This document shows positions 11,050 through 22,642 of a DNA stretch of 64,000 nucleotides, piece by piece (the stretch's first letter is position 1; each line of letters begins with the position of its first letter). This stretch comes from Stenopsyche tienmushanensis. Taxonomy: Eukaryota; Arthropoda; Insecta; Trichoptera; Stenopsychidae. Position numbers and translations under genes: made by a program. Below the pieces are notes generated by a model. That model made no database searches. It was not told the origin of the DNA and was given only the letters and a program-made list of their open reading frames with translations. The stretch covers positions 2,170,001-2,234,000 of the forward strand of contig WACJ01000125.1 in NCBI GenBank assembly GCA_008973525.1, in the 5' to 3' direction.

Positions 11050-12100
11050 GAATAAATTCTCTACAAGTGAAAGCCATATAGAGATTAAGCGTATTAAAAC
11101 AAATAAAAAATATTAGCATGCTTTTTAAGCTTTCATTAAAATTGCATAAACAAAGTTTTTGTGATTATATTTTTATCAATAGTATTAACAGTTTTAGACA
11201 ATATACTGATCGAATTACATGTGTATTTTGATTGGGAAAAAAACAAACTTAAAGGGAGGGGTATTAGAAATTTGTTTTTTTCAATTATGAAGTCTTCTTA
11301 CCCTTTATAATTTTGTTAATTTAAATTTGAGTCGGCGGTGGTGAGAGCTTGTTTTCCTTTCCTCGCTCGGTTCTGATTATTTAAATACAAAAGTAAGCGG
11401 AAAGAAATGAAATTACTTAAAGGAGCAGAAAATGAGAAACAGTTAAGCGCAATGCTAATACAGGAAAAATTAAATCGAGAAAATTGTTTTGTTCATTCGT
11501 TTGGTCCGCCAGTCGAATTGAAAACGGTCCCCGGACCCCCATCAGGATTACTATCCACTGTAGAAACACCATTAATATTTCATGAGAGGAGATGAAAAGA
11601 AAACCATCATTGACTGATGGGCATAATGCCCTCCTAAATATATTACCGCGATAACACCAAATGTCAACATTTTTTGCTCTCCCCACATGCTTCTTATCGT
11701 CATTAACGCCCTAATGGCCTAATTAATTTAATTTAATAACCATATTAAATTTACCCCGCTGAAAAAAATTCTTATGATTATTTTTCAACATGAAATACTT
11801 AATTTCATTTAAAATTAGATACATATATTATAAGAGGCAATATGGCAATTCGACTATGAGTGCTAGCGTAAAAACTAAAGCACCTGCCCTAATATTAGAT
11901 TGTCTAGTTATAAATGCCGTTTTTTTATTCTTATTTTTGACCATCAGTTGTGTCTCAGCCATCTCTTTGATAACACGTTTTATATATTTCGACTAACATC
12001 TGGAGAAAGTTATATTTTTTTAAAAAAATCTGTCTAATCAGTAAGTTAGACACAAGAGTTTCGTGAAGGTCAGAAAGTTGAGAAATAGACTGCTGAAAAG
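11050..12100. other. Intergenic DNA, no gene seen
   Basis: AT-rich with short unsupported open frames at 11407-11595 and 11790-11996. I see no domains, splice-consistent exons or repeats shared with the rest of the window. Confidence 0.5.
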
Positions 12101-12107
12101 GGGATAG

Positions 12108-12610
12108 CCCGGTCAGTTTTAGGTGCTTGTGAATCCCGGGATTAGTAAACGTAATCCCGAAAAATTCAGGATTGAAATTTTTATCTAACAGAAATCGTAC
12201 ACCTCACCAGCACGACGAAGGCTACTAACTCGAGACATTCCCGCTGAAATCTGGACGAAAGAGTACATATATGTTTTTCAAATTGTTATATAATTGTTAT
12301 ATTAACCTTTCCCTACCGGTGATGTATTTACTACACATCGACTAAAATAATGAGAATATCAATATGAAATATAATAGATACGGGGCTTAATTTTTTTGTG
12401 TTCCTTCGTAATATAATTACGAATCACATCAAAGTATTATAGTATATAAGTATTCATCTGCAGCAACGGAAATAAATAATTTGTCGGGAAATCGGGAATT
12501 TTGCGAGTTTTAGTCCGTGTCTCAGCCGAAAGGAATTTTATCAGTCACATTGATGGTGTTATACGAAAATGAGGGCTCACGCGGTCATCAATGCTTTAAT
12601 GTTACTTCGG
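12108..12610 (+). mobile_element. Rep3 copy A, non-autonomous hAT-derived element
   Basis: It runs from GGTGCTTGTGAATCCCGGG through CTAACAGAAATCGTACA, CTACCGGTGATGTATTTAC and GTCGGGAAATCGGGAATTTT. It ends in GTCCGTGTCTCAGC followed by GTGTTATACGAAAATGAGGG. The same blocks appear in the same direction at 57711-58400, where they run into a hAT transposase C-terminal segment. In this copy that coding end stops after a few codons. About 50 bp of the family near the SYWTF..GRLS-like AGATAGTTACTG block is missing compared with copies B and C. Confidence 0.75.
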
Positions 12611-12619
12611 GCATATTTT

Positions 12620-14400
12620 TAAAATAATATTTGAATTGAACCTTTATAAATAGTATTGTGTTTCAGATTTTATCCCGGCGCATTAATAATCATAATTATT
12701 ATCAGATATAAACCTCAAGATCATTGGAAACAATTTATTTAAAAAAATCCAAATTAATTGACTCATAAAAAATAAACTTTAAGTCATTCGATCTAATGCA
12801 ATATCATCTGTCACATTATCTCGCTGACATGGAACCAGGATTCATATTTTTTGCAACACTGCTAATATTAAAAAAATGTATACGACATGCTTGTACGTGT
12901 AGAATATGAGAGCATTATTTTCAAGGAGCAAGTTATCCAGAGTTAATCTGGCGGACTACTTTTTCCTGCAAGCTCCCTATTTCAATTTTTAATTTCTGAA
13001 CGTCTAAATTCGTACATTTTCGAAATTCACTTAAAGTTTGAATATATGCAACGACCGTTTCAGGTGACTTAAGTGAATTTAAGGGAGAACCATCGCGAGA
13101 ACAGTAGTCGCGTGAGAGGATGTGACATTACCACTACCGGAGTGGCTTCTTCTTCCCCATTCCCTCCATTTTTTTCTTGTTTTCTTGGGGAACGTAATAT
13201 CTCACGTCCGCCATCCATTAGCTCTGGAAACGTACCACAATATCACTTGTGACTTTTTGTAATCTCTCTCCCGAAGATGGCATTCATTTATCAAATGCTA
13301 ATTATCGCCAAGCGTGCTCGCTCATCTTCCATTATGAGCAAAAGACAATAAACCGCAACGATGCAGCTAGAAACTAGGAAATATTTATTTGAAACTTCCG
13401 ACGAAAACCCGTCACGAAAACATGAAAAATTGAAACGTAATTTGGACATATAAAAAAGTCATGTGTTATGACAACGCCGCTAGAAGGATTAAAAAACGCT
13501 GCGTATCTTAGGTATGTCAAAGAAGACTACCAAAGAAGCATTTAAAAAATAACATATTTAGATTATATTCATATAGAGCTGCTTTTTAACACCATCTACA
13601 ATTGTAAATATATACTAAAAACTATTAATTTATTCATAATTTTCTGTCTTTTAATGGTATTCCATGTGTAATCAAACAATTTACATTAGGGTAGTCCTTA
13701 TTTTTCGACTTTTAAAAAATTTAGTGGCCACCCCGTCATATGATTTTCTGTCTGTATAAATCCGACTTATTGATTGTTATGTTTATTAGTCTATTTTGAA
13801 GTGGAATAGCACCCAGAAAGACTTACTACATCACTACAGTCAACCTTCCCCCCTTTCCCCTTCATAATTCGTCCCCGCGGGTAAGCATTGAAATTTAGCT
13901 CTGCCCTACACCTCACTTTTTTTGATGATCACAAATATTTATTTATAAAAAAAATCAAGCAAATAAAAAAGTTTTCTGCTGGCGCTGGTACTTTTCGCTC
14001 TCCTGGTGATCTGAAACAGAAAATCGAAAATTTTATCAATCTAAGTGACTAATTGATCTAAGCCCCTATCGTCCGTACCTCAGCTTTATTATTTCATCGA
14101 AAATTAACAAAAATGCGGCGTTTTTTTGTAAAAGAGAAAGAAAAACACACACATTTTAAGATCAAAATATCAACAACTTGGAGGCATCGACAATAGCCAT
14201 AATAGTGCTAAATATCGTACTAAAATTTGAAGTCGATACGCACAGCCATTTTTTAAAAATAACCTGCGCCAGGTGCAAAAATTTCGTTTGGAGAAAAACG
14301 CGTTTAAAGTTTTTTAAGATGAAAAGTCATAGAAAATTTACCTTTTTGACTAATCAGCATTGCCTTAATCATACAAGGTACCTTCTTCTTCGTCTTAGAT
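12620..14400. other. Intergenic DNA, no gene seen
   Basis: AT-rich apart from a moderately GC-rich patch at 13080-13350 with no open frame of note. An open frame of 77 codons at 14178-14411 is lysine/phenylalanine-rich and unrecognised. I see no clear repeats. Confidence 0.5.
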
Positions 14401-14409
14401 TCCTTTTTT

Positions 14410-14700
14410 AACCGCTTTAGATTCGATTCCTTTCGATTCGAACGGCTTTTGAAGCAAAGAAGCTGCGTTGGTCTGCGCGATGTACGCGCGCATTGTCGCA
14501 GTCCTTGGCGAAACTCAAGCTTTCAAGGCCAAGTGAACAGCCCATGACTTCCAAGATCTTAAGTATTGGTTTCTGACCTTCATCAAATATGCAAGCTGCA
14601 GTATAGGCGGCATTTTCGTTCTCAATGTTTCAGATTTGTTTTGTTATCGCTCATATCGTCTTCGGTAATGTTATAACCAACCTTAACCTGACGCATATGC
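14410..14700 (-). pseudogene. Fragment of a transposon-associated protein
   Basis: On the minus strand, from about 14625 down to 14416, one frame reads ENENAAYTAACIFDEGQKPI, LKILEVMGCSLGLESLSFAK, then CDNARVHRADQRSFFASKAV. This is a soluble alpha-helical pattern of the kind repeated in many insect genomes as part of DNA-transposon proteins: a C..F..G....L..LG.......A..D..R...A.....K.AR. layout. In the other frame, just upstream (14630-14690), GYNITEDDMSDNKTNLKH would be the preceding part, so there is a frameshift near 14628. I cannot name the superfamily. The assignment comes from memory of the pattern only. Confidence 0.4.
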
Positions 14701-14704
14701 CGCG

Positions 14705-15530
14705 CTTTTCTCAATTTTCTTTCTATGGATATTCAATGAAAAATATAACAAAATTCAAAAGTATTTGTATGCATGATGCTATTGTTATGCAGACATTAAT
14801 TTGATACTACTTATTTTGGACAGTAGGTAAAACGCTTGTGAAAAGGTCAAAATAGCATTTCACTGAAAGGCTCAGCTTTGCGAAACTTTTACCTGAGCAA
14901 TTATAATATCTAATTTTACTTATGTTAATGGAGCTTCGAGTTTAGCGATGCTAAGTTGGTTTTAATGTATGCGCGGAGCAAAATGAGCGTACTGAAAAAG
15001 CAATCAATAATTGTGAAAGACATGTGCTTTGTTGTAAAATATGCAAATAGTACAAGTTTCGCCGAGGTACAAGAAGTGTCGGCAATAAATATTTACAAGG
15101 TGGCACTCTGTCGTTGGGGAGTTTTCCGAGAAACAATCTGAAAGAGGGGCGCCGTAAACTTTATATGCGGCATAAAAACTAAATCATGGCCCGTGATAAA
15201 TTATCGCCGCGGGCGATCAAGGCATCGACAAATGACAGCGAGGACTTTCGCTCCAGGAGCGCCCCACAACTCGCAAAAGGACCTATGAATTATGTTCTGC
15301 CACTGGACGCCTTAATCCAATAGACAGAGACTGTCTCTTTGGCTAAACATGTCATTCAGTTTCGCAACCAATGTCTAGCTATTTACAATTGATGGCCAAA
15401 ATTTTGATCCACTCAATACAGCGACGCCCGAAAATATTTTCACTGCATAAATATCACAAAAACGCAAAATAAATCAATGAAGATCAAATGAAACTGAGAA
15501 TTACAATGCATGTCAAAAAGCTGTACTAAT
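14705..15530. other. Intergenic DNA, no gene seen
   Basis: Open frames of about 61 codons on both strands at 14951-15141 overlap each other and show no domain. I see nothing else I can support. Confidence 0.45.
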
Positions 15531-15532
15531 TC

Positions 15533-15570
15533 AGTTTACCTGCCTGGCGACGACGGTCCAGATGCAACGA
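15533..15570 (+). repeat. Left direct repeat flanking the R1/RTE composite
   Basis: AGTTTACCTGCCTGGCGACG followed by ACGGTCCAGATGCAACGA is repeated with five substitutions at 17023-17060 in the same orientation, on the other side of the minus-strand retrotransposon. This is consistent with an old, long target-site duplication, or with a tandem 5' junction. Confidence 0.6.
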
Positions 15571-15599
15571 ATTCATCATGCTAGAAGAGACCATGGCAA

Positions 15600-17022
15600 T
15601 AAGATTGAACAACAATAAATGTGCTAATTAACTTTTTTTGCGAAGAGGGGAATCTTCAAAAGACACCACCATTCTGGTGGTAGTGTGGGATTTTTACCCA
15701 CTAAACCCTCCTCCTCTTCAGCTGCTACCCAGCTACTAATTAAGTATTGTACAAGAGAGGCAGCGATGTGTCCCTCACGGGCTCTCCATTTGTCTCTTTC
15801 TGGATGTCATTCTACTGATATTGTTCGTCATCTTGTACGTTCAGCAACCTCCTTCCGCCGCATAGCGTACGTCGTGTATTTACACCACGCATTCTATGCC
15901 CTAGCATCCATTAACATTGAAGGTAACATGTTGCTAGGGTAGGGCAAGCTGATTCTCAGCTCCTCCCGTAGGATGTCCCTTTCGGTGCTCCATGCTGGAC
16001 AAAAAAAACGTCGTGTGTGCAGCATCACCATACTCCGTTCCTCAGTGGTTGCCTATTTTGTGTAAGTAGCTACCAAAACAGCCGTGCTCGGTGAGGACAT
16101 GGGTCAAAATGGTAGCACCGTGCTTTTTGGCTACCCAGGTTCTCAGGTTCGGTGTTAGCTCGTGCGTCCATCGACTTTCAGCAGAGTTATCCCATCGGGA
16201 CTGCCACGTCATCATGCTGCTTTACTTACTTTACTTTTGGTGGCTCCTGCAGCCCTATAAGAGAGCCTCGGCCACCGACAACGCTTGCCGCCATTTTCGT
16301 CTGTCCTGGGCCTCCTCCCTCCAATTTCCCAGGCCCAGACGTGCGGCGTCTTTTCTGATCTGATCAGCCCAGCGTAGACGAGGTCTTCCGACGGGTCTAC
16401 TGCCATTCGGCCCCGAATTCAAAATGGCTCGAGGGACTCTATTCGACGGCATCCGTGCCACATGGCCTGCCCATCGGAGCCGGCGGGTTCTGACGAAGCT
16501 TGTTATTGACGCTTCGCCATAAATGTCCATGACCTCACGATTTGACCTCATGACTTCGGCGCCAGAGGTCTCGTCCCGGAGGGGTCCGAAAATTTTTCTT
16601 AGTATTTTTCTCTCGAACCTCTCCAGGCGATTCGCGTCGCGGATGGTCATGGTCCATGCTTCCCCGCCGTTCATGCTGCTTTGCTTAGCGTTATTCCTGT
16701 CTTCACCTTTCTGTATTGCCTGTCTCTTATAAGCGAGCAGGTCAATTAGCGATATGGCAGTCAGTGCCAAGACAGCTTCTTCCGACACTGTGCGATATGA
16801 AGGCCATGTTGAGCCTGGCCCTTTCAATTTGTAGTACCGAGTGCACTACCTCATTGTAGAGTCGCCTCCTATTTGTTTTTGAACCACCAATGGTGGGCAT
16901 CAAACTGGCCAGGTTCTCCGCGATGCTGCCCACCTTCACTGCCGCCTTCTTTGTGTGGATGACAAATCAGACCTTGTCATCAATCTTCACCCTCAAATAT
17001 TGAATACCGAATCCAGTTATCC
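15600..17022 (-). mobile_element. R1-type retrotransposon remnant, split by a nested insertion
   Basis: Reading the minus strand from 17010 down, the sequence gives YLRVKIDDKV, then AENLASLMPTIGGSKTNRRR and LYNEVVHSVLQ. This is the segment after the reverse-transcriptase core of R1 elements. It continues with SYRTVSEEAVLALTAISLID and LLAYKRQAIQKGED to about 16690. The reading resumes at about 16210 with WQSRWDNSAESRWTHELTP and a cysteine/histidine end (ILTHVLTEHGCFG...YLHKIGNH), then a 3' UTR to about 15640. The two halves join cleanly at NNAKQSSM/TWQSRW, so 16212-16687 was inserted into an already integrated R1 copy. Frameshifts (for example after SVLQ) and stop codons show the copy is inactive. 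Confidence 0.8.
16229..16687 (-). mobile_element. Nested non-LTR (RTE-like) 3' fragment inside the R1 copy
   Basis: On the minus strand it reads NGGEAWTMTIRDANRLERFE, RKILRKIFGP, YGEASITSFVRTRRLRWAGH, VARMPSNRVP, GRPRLRWADQIRKDAARLGL and NWREEAQDRRKWRQ. This is the well-known C-terminal tail of RTE-type and related LINE polyproteins (RRLRW.GHV.RM, RGRP..RW.D). It ends at AAAGTAAAGTAAGTAAAG-like short tandem repeats near 16220-16235, as RTE 3' ends do. It is bounded by 17-bp direct repeats (16212-16228 and 16671-16687, one mismatch), which are a convincing target-site duplication. The C-terminal frame itself is intact over about 140 codons, so this insertion is younger than its host element. 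Confidence 0.8.
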
Positions 17023-17060
17023 AGTTAACCTGCCTGGTGATGACAATCCAGATGCAACGA
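17023..17060 (+). repeat. Right direct repeat flanking the R1/RTE composite
   Basis: AGTTAACCTGCCTGGTGATG followed by ACAATCCAGATGCAACGA pairs with 15533-15570 (33 of 38 positions identical). Confidence 0.6.
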
Positions 17061-17064
17061 AAAA

Positions 17065-17960
17065 ATAAATTATCGTCCCAAAATTCTTCAATCTGCTATC
17101 GTAATGCTGTTGCACAACATCTGAAGAGTCAATGATGATGTCGTCTATGAATCCTGGCTCGGATCTGTGTTCTTTACGTTTAATGCAACTGTTCAATATA
17201 AAAAATGTCCATTTTAAAGTTGATCGATTCGAAGCAGAATATCGCACTGAATAGTATTATAACACACTTAAAAACTATAAACACTTGTGCAAATCATTTT
17301 TTAATAAATTTCATACATGATAAAAAAATCTTTTTTTGAAATATAGCAGCTTATTCAATGTTTTTCCATAGTTTTTAGACATGATTATCCTTCGTCAAGG
17401 AATTCCGTGAACCGAGCATTATTCAACATTTTTTTCGACATGGTCTTTCCCAGCATGATGAATTCGCTGCATCTGAACTATCATCACCATAGTCAATTGT
17501 CGATCCATCGGAAAAACTCTCGATCGGTTTGAAAAAACGCAATAACTTGATGAGCATGTAGAGCAAGGGTGTTAAACTCGGGACCCACAGCGAATATTTT
17601 TGCGGGACAACCAAACATACGCAAGAATGCCTAAGAAAGCTGCAAATATTGTTTATCCAGGAAATATGAATCCTTTACAAGTAATCTTTTCGTCTGAAAA
17701 TACATTTGGCCTGCAATTTGACGGGATCAGATCAAAGCAACACCATCAAGTTCCGAAGAAGTTTCCATTGCCTGTTACAAGAAAATGGAGATTGGAGCGT
17801 AACTCAAACCCCCGGACTCTACCAACTCGCTCAATAAAAGCGCACAGCAAGATGCAAAACCTGAATTTAATATCCATGTTCGCAAGAACACGCTTATTCC
17901 CAACTTCAAATAGCCACTTAGAATCCGAGCGCGGGGGAGAAACTAGCTAGATGTTGTGAC
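17065..17960. other. Intergenic DNA, no gene supported
   Basis: An open frame of 116 codons at 17600-17950 on the plus strand (containing PKKAANIVYPGNMNPLQVIF) and shorter minus-strand frames have no recognisable domain. The 116-codon frame is the longest in this stretch. It lacks flanking splice signals I would trust and runs into the Rep2 copy that follows. Confidence 0.4.
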
Positions 17961-17964
17961 TTAA

Positions 17965-18490
17965 ACTAAAAGTTTTCCGTGATCGTACAGATCATAAAAG
18001 ACTCTGAATACGCATTCATTCCCGAAAATGGCGCAAAAAGCCCTAAAAGAGGACGGAGTGGCCACAACAAGGTCTGTGTATCCAATCGGTCCACTTTTCG
18101 GACCGCTGACATGACGAATGAACGACTTGCAATCGGACGCCATTCCCTAACATGTCTACAGAAAGATTACGAACTTACATTACCAAACAAAGCTGTCCGA
18201 AGAAGACTGATCGGATGGGTTGTTTAAATTTTACAATCGGTCGAAAATATTGTTGTCTTTATTTTATTGCGAGCTTATGCTAGCTTGGTCCATTCAATGT
18301 TTAAGTGATAATGAAGAAGAGGGATTAGACAACTTAGTATATATAATAAAAACGGACAGAGTCAATCAGTGTTGATTAATTTAAAGTAGAATGATGAAGT
18401 AAAATAAAAACCATGTGCAACTCTCGACTGGGTCGGTATTCTGCATTTTGTGCCTAAAGCCTTGTTACGACCCTGCGCGTGGCAATTTAT
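17965..18490 (+). repeat. Rep2 copy (near full-length)
   Basis: It begins AGTTTTCCGTGATCGTACAG and includes GCCCTAAAAGAGGACGGAGT and the hairpin at 18088-18104 (GGTCC.CTTTTCGGACC). It then runs through ACATGTCTACAGAA, GAAGAAGACTGATCGGATGG, AACGGACAGAGTCAATCAGT and GTGCAACTCTCGACTGGGTC, and ends near GTTACGACCCTGCGCG. The same order recurs at 35735-36190 and, inverted, at 38085-38575. No frame is conserved among copies. Family identity is unknown. Confidence 0.8.
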
Positions 18491-18494
18491 GTTA

Positions 18495-20300
18495 ATTTTT
18501 AGCAAACTTTGACTTGATCTTTGATCATAAATCAAGTCATTGATAATGACATAAAATGTTCTTTCAAATAAAAATAAAATTGAGTAGATATCTCACACAC
18601 AACGTGTTTTATTTACATTTTAAAATCGAGCAAAGACCCTATGATTAGGAAAGCATCCAAGCTAAATGATGGGGTGACGCGCGATCTATGGTAAGTCAAT
18701 GGGCAATAAAATCTGCATCGCAAGTTAATAAAAAAATTAATACCGTCTGTTTATCTTCGCTTTGATCCGTACATCTTAAAGTTTCCATCGCCAACGGCAG
18801 TCTTCTTACATCGTCTCCCCATATGCTCGCATGGTGGACAACATTTTTCCATTCATTCCCCCCGCTCCTGGGTCCTGTCCACGTATCAAAGGGAACCGTA
18901 GCGTGGAGAGACCTGAAAAAAGTTTTTTAATACATTATAAAGTTGGTTGGCTGCTCCGCACACTGTTGGGAATTTAATGTACGGGAGCAACCGGTAGACG
19001 TGGAGCGATTCTAAATCACCGCCGACCCAGCAATTTGTGATAAAAGAGCCCGAGGTGTGCGAGGGTGTTTATATTTTTTTATGTCTTGACCCGTAGATTA
19101 TCCAGGTTTTGCCTTTTGAACCAAAGTCAGCAACAGTTATCGGATAGCAAAAGGCTCACAAAGATCCTTTGCTGGCAGAATGAATGAACGTCTGAGTGCT
19201 TGTAGAGCGAGTGTGCCTTTTGTTTCCATGCCAAGCATATGGAACAATTACGTCTCATTATTTTTTTACGATAGGGAAAACGTTCGCTCTAATAAGTTAT
19301 ATAATAGTAATATTGGAAAAAAATACATAAAAATATGAATTATAATATATTTACCATAATGGGTTTGCCAGACCAAGTGTTACCAACGTCTCTGTAAATT
19401 GTTCGAATTGAGTACTATTCCACATACTGAAAATTGTATTCCATCTAATACAATATTTCAATGTTAAACAGAAAAAATAGCTTAAATGAATTAACACTTT
19501 CGTGGCCGGTGATGCATATGTTGCATCATCGCGGGTTTGACCATTGGCGACCGCATAATTCCACATATACATCATGATCGCGCCCACCTTCCATACTGAA
19601 GTGTTATATACAAAGCGATAAGGATGATCCTTGATGATCTTATCTACCAAAACAAACGTCTGAGCTCAATGTACAAGAGCGCTCTTTCTGAATCACTGGA
19701 ATTCGCTCGCAAATACGCGGTCATCCTACCATACAGGTTAACTATTAGTGTTTTTTTGTTCTTTTTTTTATTATTTTAATGAGTATTAAAGATAAGAAAG
19801 AAACAAATTAAATTTTAAAATATTTACACAACAAGTACTTAGACATATATTTAAATAAATTAATTTAAAATGGGAGGTTAAACTATCAATATGCAAATTT
19901 CCCTCCCACTCATCTTCCTTCTAACACCAAAAACCTGTCATTTTGATGCTAAACTAATCTCATGATATTTCACCTAAATTGAACAATATTCATAAATAAA
20001 CAAATAAAATAATACACTTTTACCAAAAAAATAGTAGTGACATCTATTCAAAATTAAATAAACATATTTAAAATTTCACGCTGTTATCTTCTATGCCAAA
20101 TTTCGCACGGTTCGAATAAATGATAGCTTTGAATCGGATGAAAACGTTCAGTTCCAGATAAAAAGATGTCCTTAGGTTCATAACATTTTACCTAGTCCTT
20201 GATAGCATTTTAAATGCAACACATTTGTATCCCGTATTGATAAAACAAAATCCCTGGATACACACTCAAACGACGGCATTCAAAAACGCATTAAGGTCAC
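18495..20300. other. Upstream region of the first tandem gene, no exon supported
   Basis: AT-rich apart from a GC-richer patch at 18780-19060. A short Rep1 remnant lies at 19660-19735 (GAATCACTGGAATTCGCTCG). At 19492-19540, TTAACACTTTCGTGGCCGG followed by GATGCATATGTTGCATCATC looks like a piggyBac-type end with a perfect inverted heptamer, but I could not find its partner. No promoter motif can be assigned to the gene that starts at 20311. Confidence 0.45.
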
Positions 20301-20310
20301 TGAAGGAACG

Positions 20311-22642
20311 ATGATATCACTTTCAAAGATCAAAAGAGGTATCGGTGATTTTTCACAACCCGTCGAGGAAAAACCGGTAACTATAGAATTAATACATATT
20401 TTAAATTACATTTCAAATGCAATTAATTCATAACGTTATGATTAGACGGAATTTATTGATCCGGATAGTGAGAGCCTATCCAGAATTCTACCGGATGAAT
20501 TATATAAAAAGGTTGCTAAGATCATCGGCTTCGATGAAAACGTGCAAGAAAAAATGTCGGCGGCGAAGGTCTACATTATTTTGTGCTATGCGTTTTTATA
20601 TTGCCGAATGCGTTTAAATATAAAATAATTTTATTTCGTGTAAAATAGAGGAAAAGCTATAAAAGGATCTATAAGGGCTTACGTAATATATCGCGTGCAA
20701 TTCAAACCGCTGCCGTAGAAAGAGATCTGTCCGAGGAATATTATACTGGATCATCGGTGGAACCGCCGACGCCTCGGTATGTATTAAGTAGTAAAATGGT
20801 ATAAAATATGGTAATAAAATAAAATATTTTTGCGTTTTAAATGCTAATTGATTGTAGCGGAAAGTCAAGAGATCTTGAATCAGATCCATATCACGATTTC
20901 TTTAAGAAGACAGAAAGAGAACAAGTCCGATGGACGTCCAAATATCTTCCACCTGAAACAGAAATGGAAAAGGGTCTCGTTAGAAGAGCAGATGATTTAA
21001 CGAACAAAGTAATAAAAACTATTTGTAACGAGCAATGATATTTTTATATTTATTATTAATCGACGATGTATTTTTAGATTTGTTCTGATTTTTGTATTTA
21101 CATGCAAAATTTGGGCGGATATGATTCGCCACTATTCAAAGAAGAAACAGTGAAACAACTTTTTCAGGTAGTTCTTCATACATACAAAATTATGTATTTC
21201 GTTTGATTGACACACAATCAATGATATTATTTTTTACAGATCGAGTTTAATGCGCACGTAGCGAAAAGTCTCAAAATATCCCCTGTTAAAATGAAATCCG
21301 TTCCAGAACAAGTTGCCAAAACTGCCAATTATCAGAAAGTAAAATCGTTTTATAAACGAATTCAAAGTGTATAATATTATAGACTTGCCGTTCAATTTTT
21401 AAATTTAACACATTTCAGGCCTTTCATAAGGAGGTATTCAGAAGACAACTTAAAAACGATATCGCCGCGGAACGAAGACCAAAAAATAAAGTCGCCTTTG
21501 GTGGTAATTTATCAAAGAACGATCAATGGATTCCGCCCAGGAACAATACAAATAAAAGATGGCTAAATATCGACAATTTACCCAAAAAGGCCATCACTAT
21601 GGAAAATGTCTGGGGAGACATAACATCGCTCAAGTATGCAATAAATGCAAATTTTTTAAATTTATTATACGTTGTGAACATTTTTAATACTAGATTTACC
21701 AGCTATTTCAATATACAGTGGAACCTCGATAAACCGTTCCCGCATAATACGTTTTCCCGGATGGACCGTTCATTTTTTATAGTCCCGTCAAACTATTATT
21801 ATTTGAAGCTTTCCCGCATTCACCGTTTCCCGCAATTACCGTTTTTTTTCAGGGTCCCTTGGAAAACGTAAAATCGAGGTTTCACTTTTCTACCAAAACC
21901 AATCAGAATGCCTGGTGCATAAGAAAAAATGCTTATTGAGGCTTATGGTCATTATTCACTCGTTGAACGTTGAACAATATCAATTGTAATATATAAATGG
22001 ATTTATAGATATTGTCAAATAACCACACAATTTCATAATGTTTCTTTTAGCATGTGCTGTTGGTTCATGTACATCTTTGAAAACACTCTGAACTGGTAAT
22101 CTATCAGCAATACTTCCTCCTTCAATTCTTTTCCAAATAGTTTCGTCCAAAGCATTACAGTTTGCTGATTTGGTACATTACTTCCACCATTATTCTCCTC
22201 AAATCATATTTCTGTGCCGATAAAATATTGCAGTACCCATCAATTGTTATAGTCATTTGAATGTATTATCTACTTATAGCTACCAAAGTCATAACATCAT
22301 TTTGCAAATGTTATACGCAGTAGGAATTTTGAATTGAAATTGCACGACCAGTCAAAATGACTAGTCTGGTAAATCTAGTGTTACATGCAACGTTAAACAA
22401 ATTTGTTTTGCAGATCTGTACAAGATTTTTGCCAGTGGATAATCGATCATCCTGAATTAAGACATCCCGCATATCTTAAATCGCGTGGCATGCTAGATAA
22501 GGAAAAATTGAATAAGATTAAAGATGTCCACAAATATGACAAGACAAACAAACTACCGAAAATCAATATTAAAAAACAGCTCTCGACAGAAGCCAAAAGA
22601 AAACTTTCACTTCCGCCGGAAAATATTAAAATTTCAAATTAA
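20311..22642 (+). CDS. Tandem gene 1, unrecognised 366-aa protein (8 exons)
   Basis: Spliced model: 20311-20376, 20446-20568, 20649-20776, 20858-21008, 21078-21167, 21240-21338, 21419-21633 and 22414-22642. All junctions are GT-AG with consistent phases (0,0,2,0,0,0,2), and the frame closes at a stop with no internal stop. The product is hydrophilic, without signal peptide or membrane segment. Recognisable blocks are DPYHDFF and WTSKYLPPE (residues about 115-135), VPEQVAKTANYQK (207-219), and VWGDITSLKSVQDFCQWIID near 283-302. A lysine-rich tail follows. The next gene downstream is its paralogue: exons 4-8 match in order and phase, and two (99 and 215 nt) match in length. I do not recognise the family. 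The layout vaguely recalls FAM47-like sperm/testis proteins, which I cannot confirm. Exons 1-3 are less certain: weak pyrimidine tracts, and the exon 2 donor is GTCTAC. The last intron (21634-22413) contains a transposon. Confidence 0.72.
21690..22382. mobile_element. Element with TIRs in the last intron of tandem gene 1, with Tigger-like piece inside
   Basis: ACTAGATTTACCAG near 21692-21705 is matched by its inverse, CTGGTAAATCTAGT, near 22366-22379. These are terminal inverted repeats of a roughly 690-bp non-autonomous element lying wholly in the 780-bp intron. Inside it, 21716-21890 starts CAGTGGAACCTCGATAAACC and ends AAAATCGAGGTTTCAC. That is the inverted-end signature of Tigger/pogo-type elements, so it is a second, nested insertion. 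Neither carries transposase sequence. Confidence 0.6.

Noticed and set aside
16091..16732. Plus-strand open frames across the R1/RTE composite
   Set aside because: They are antisense to the recognisable LINE C-terminal sequences, and their text has no domain.
17600..17950. 116-codon plus-strand frame before a Rep2 copy
   Set aside because: There is no domain, no convincing acceptor or donor, and it runs up to repeat sequence.
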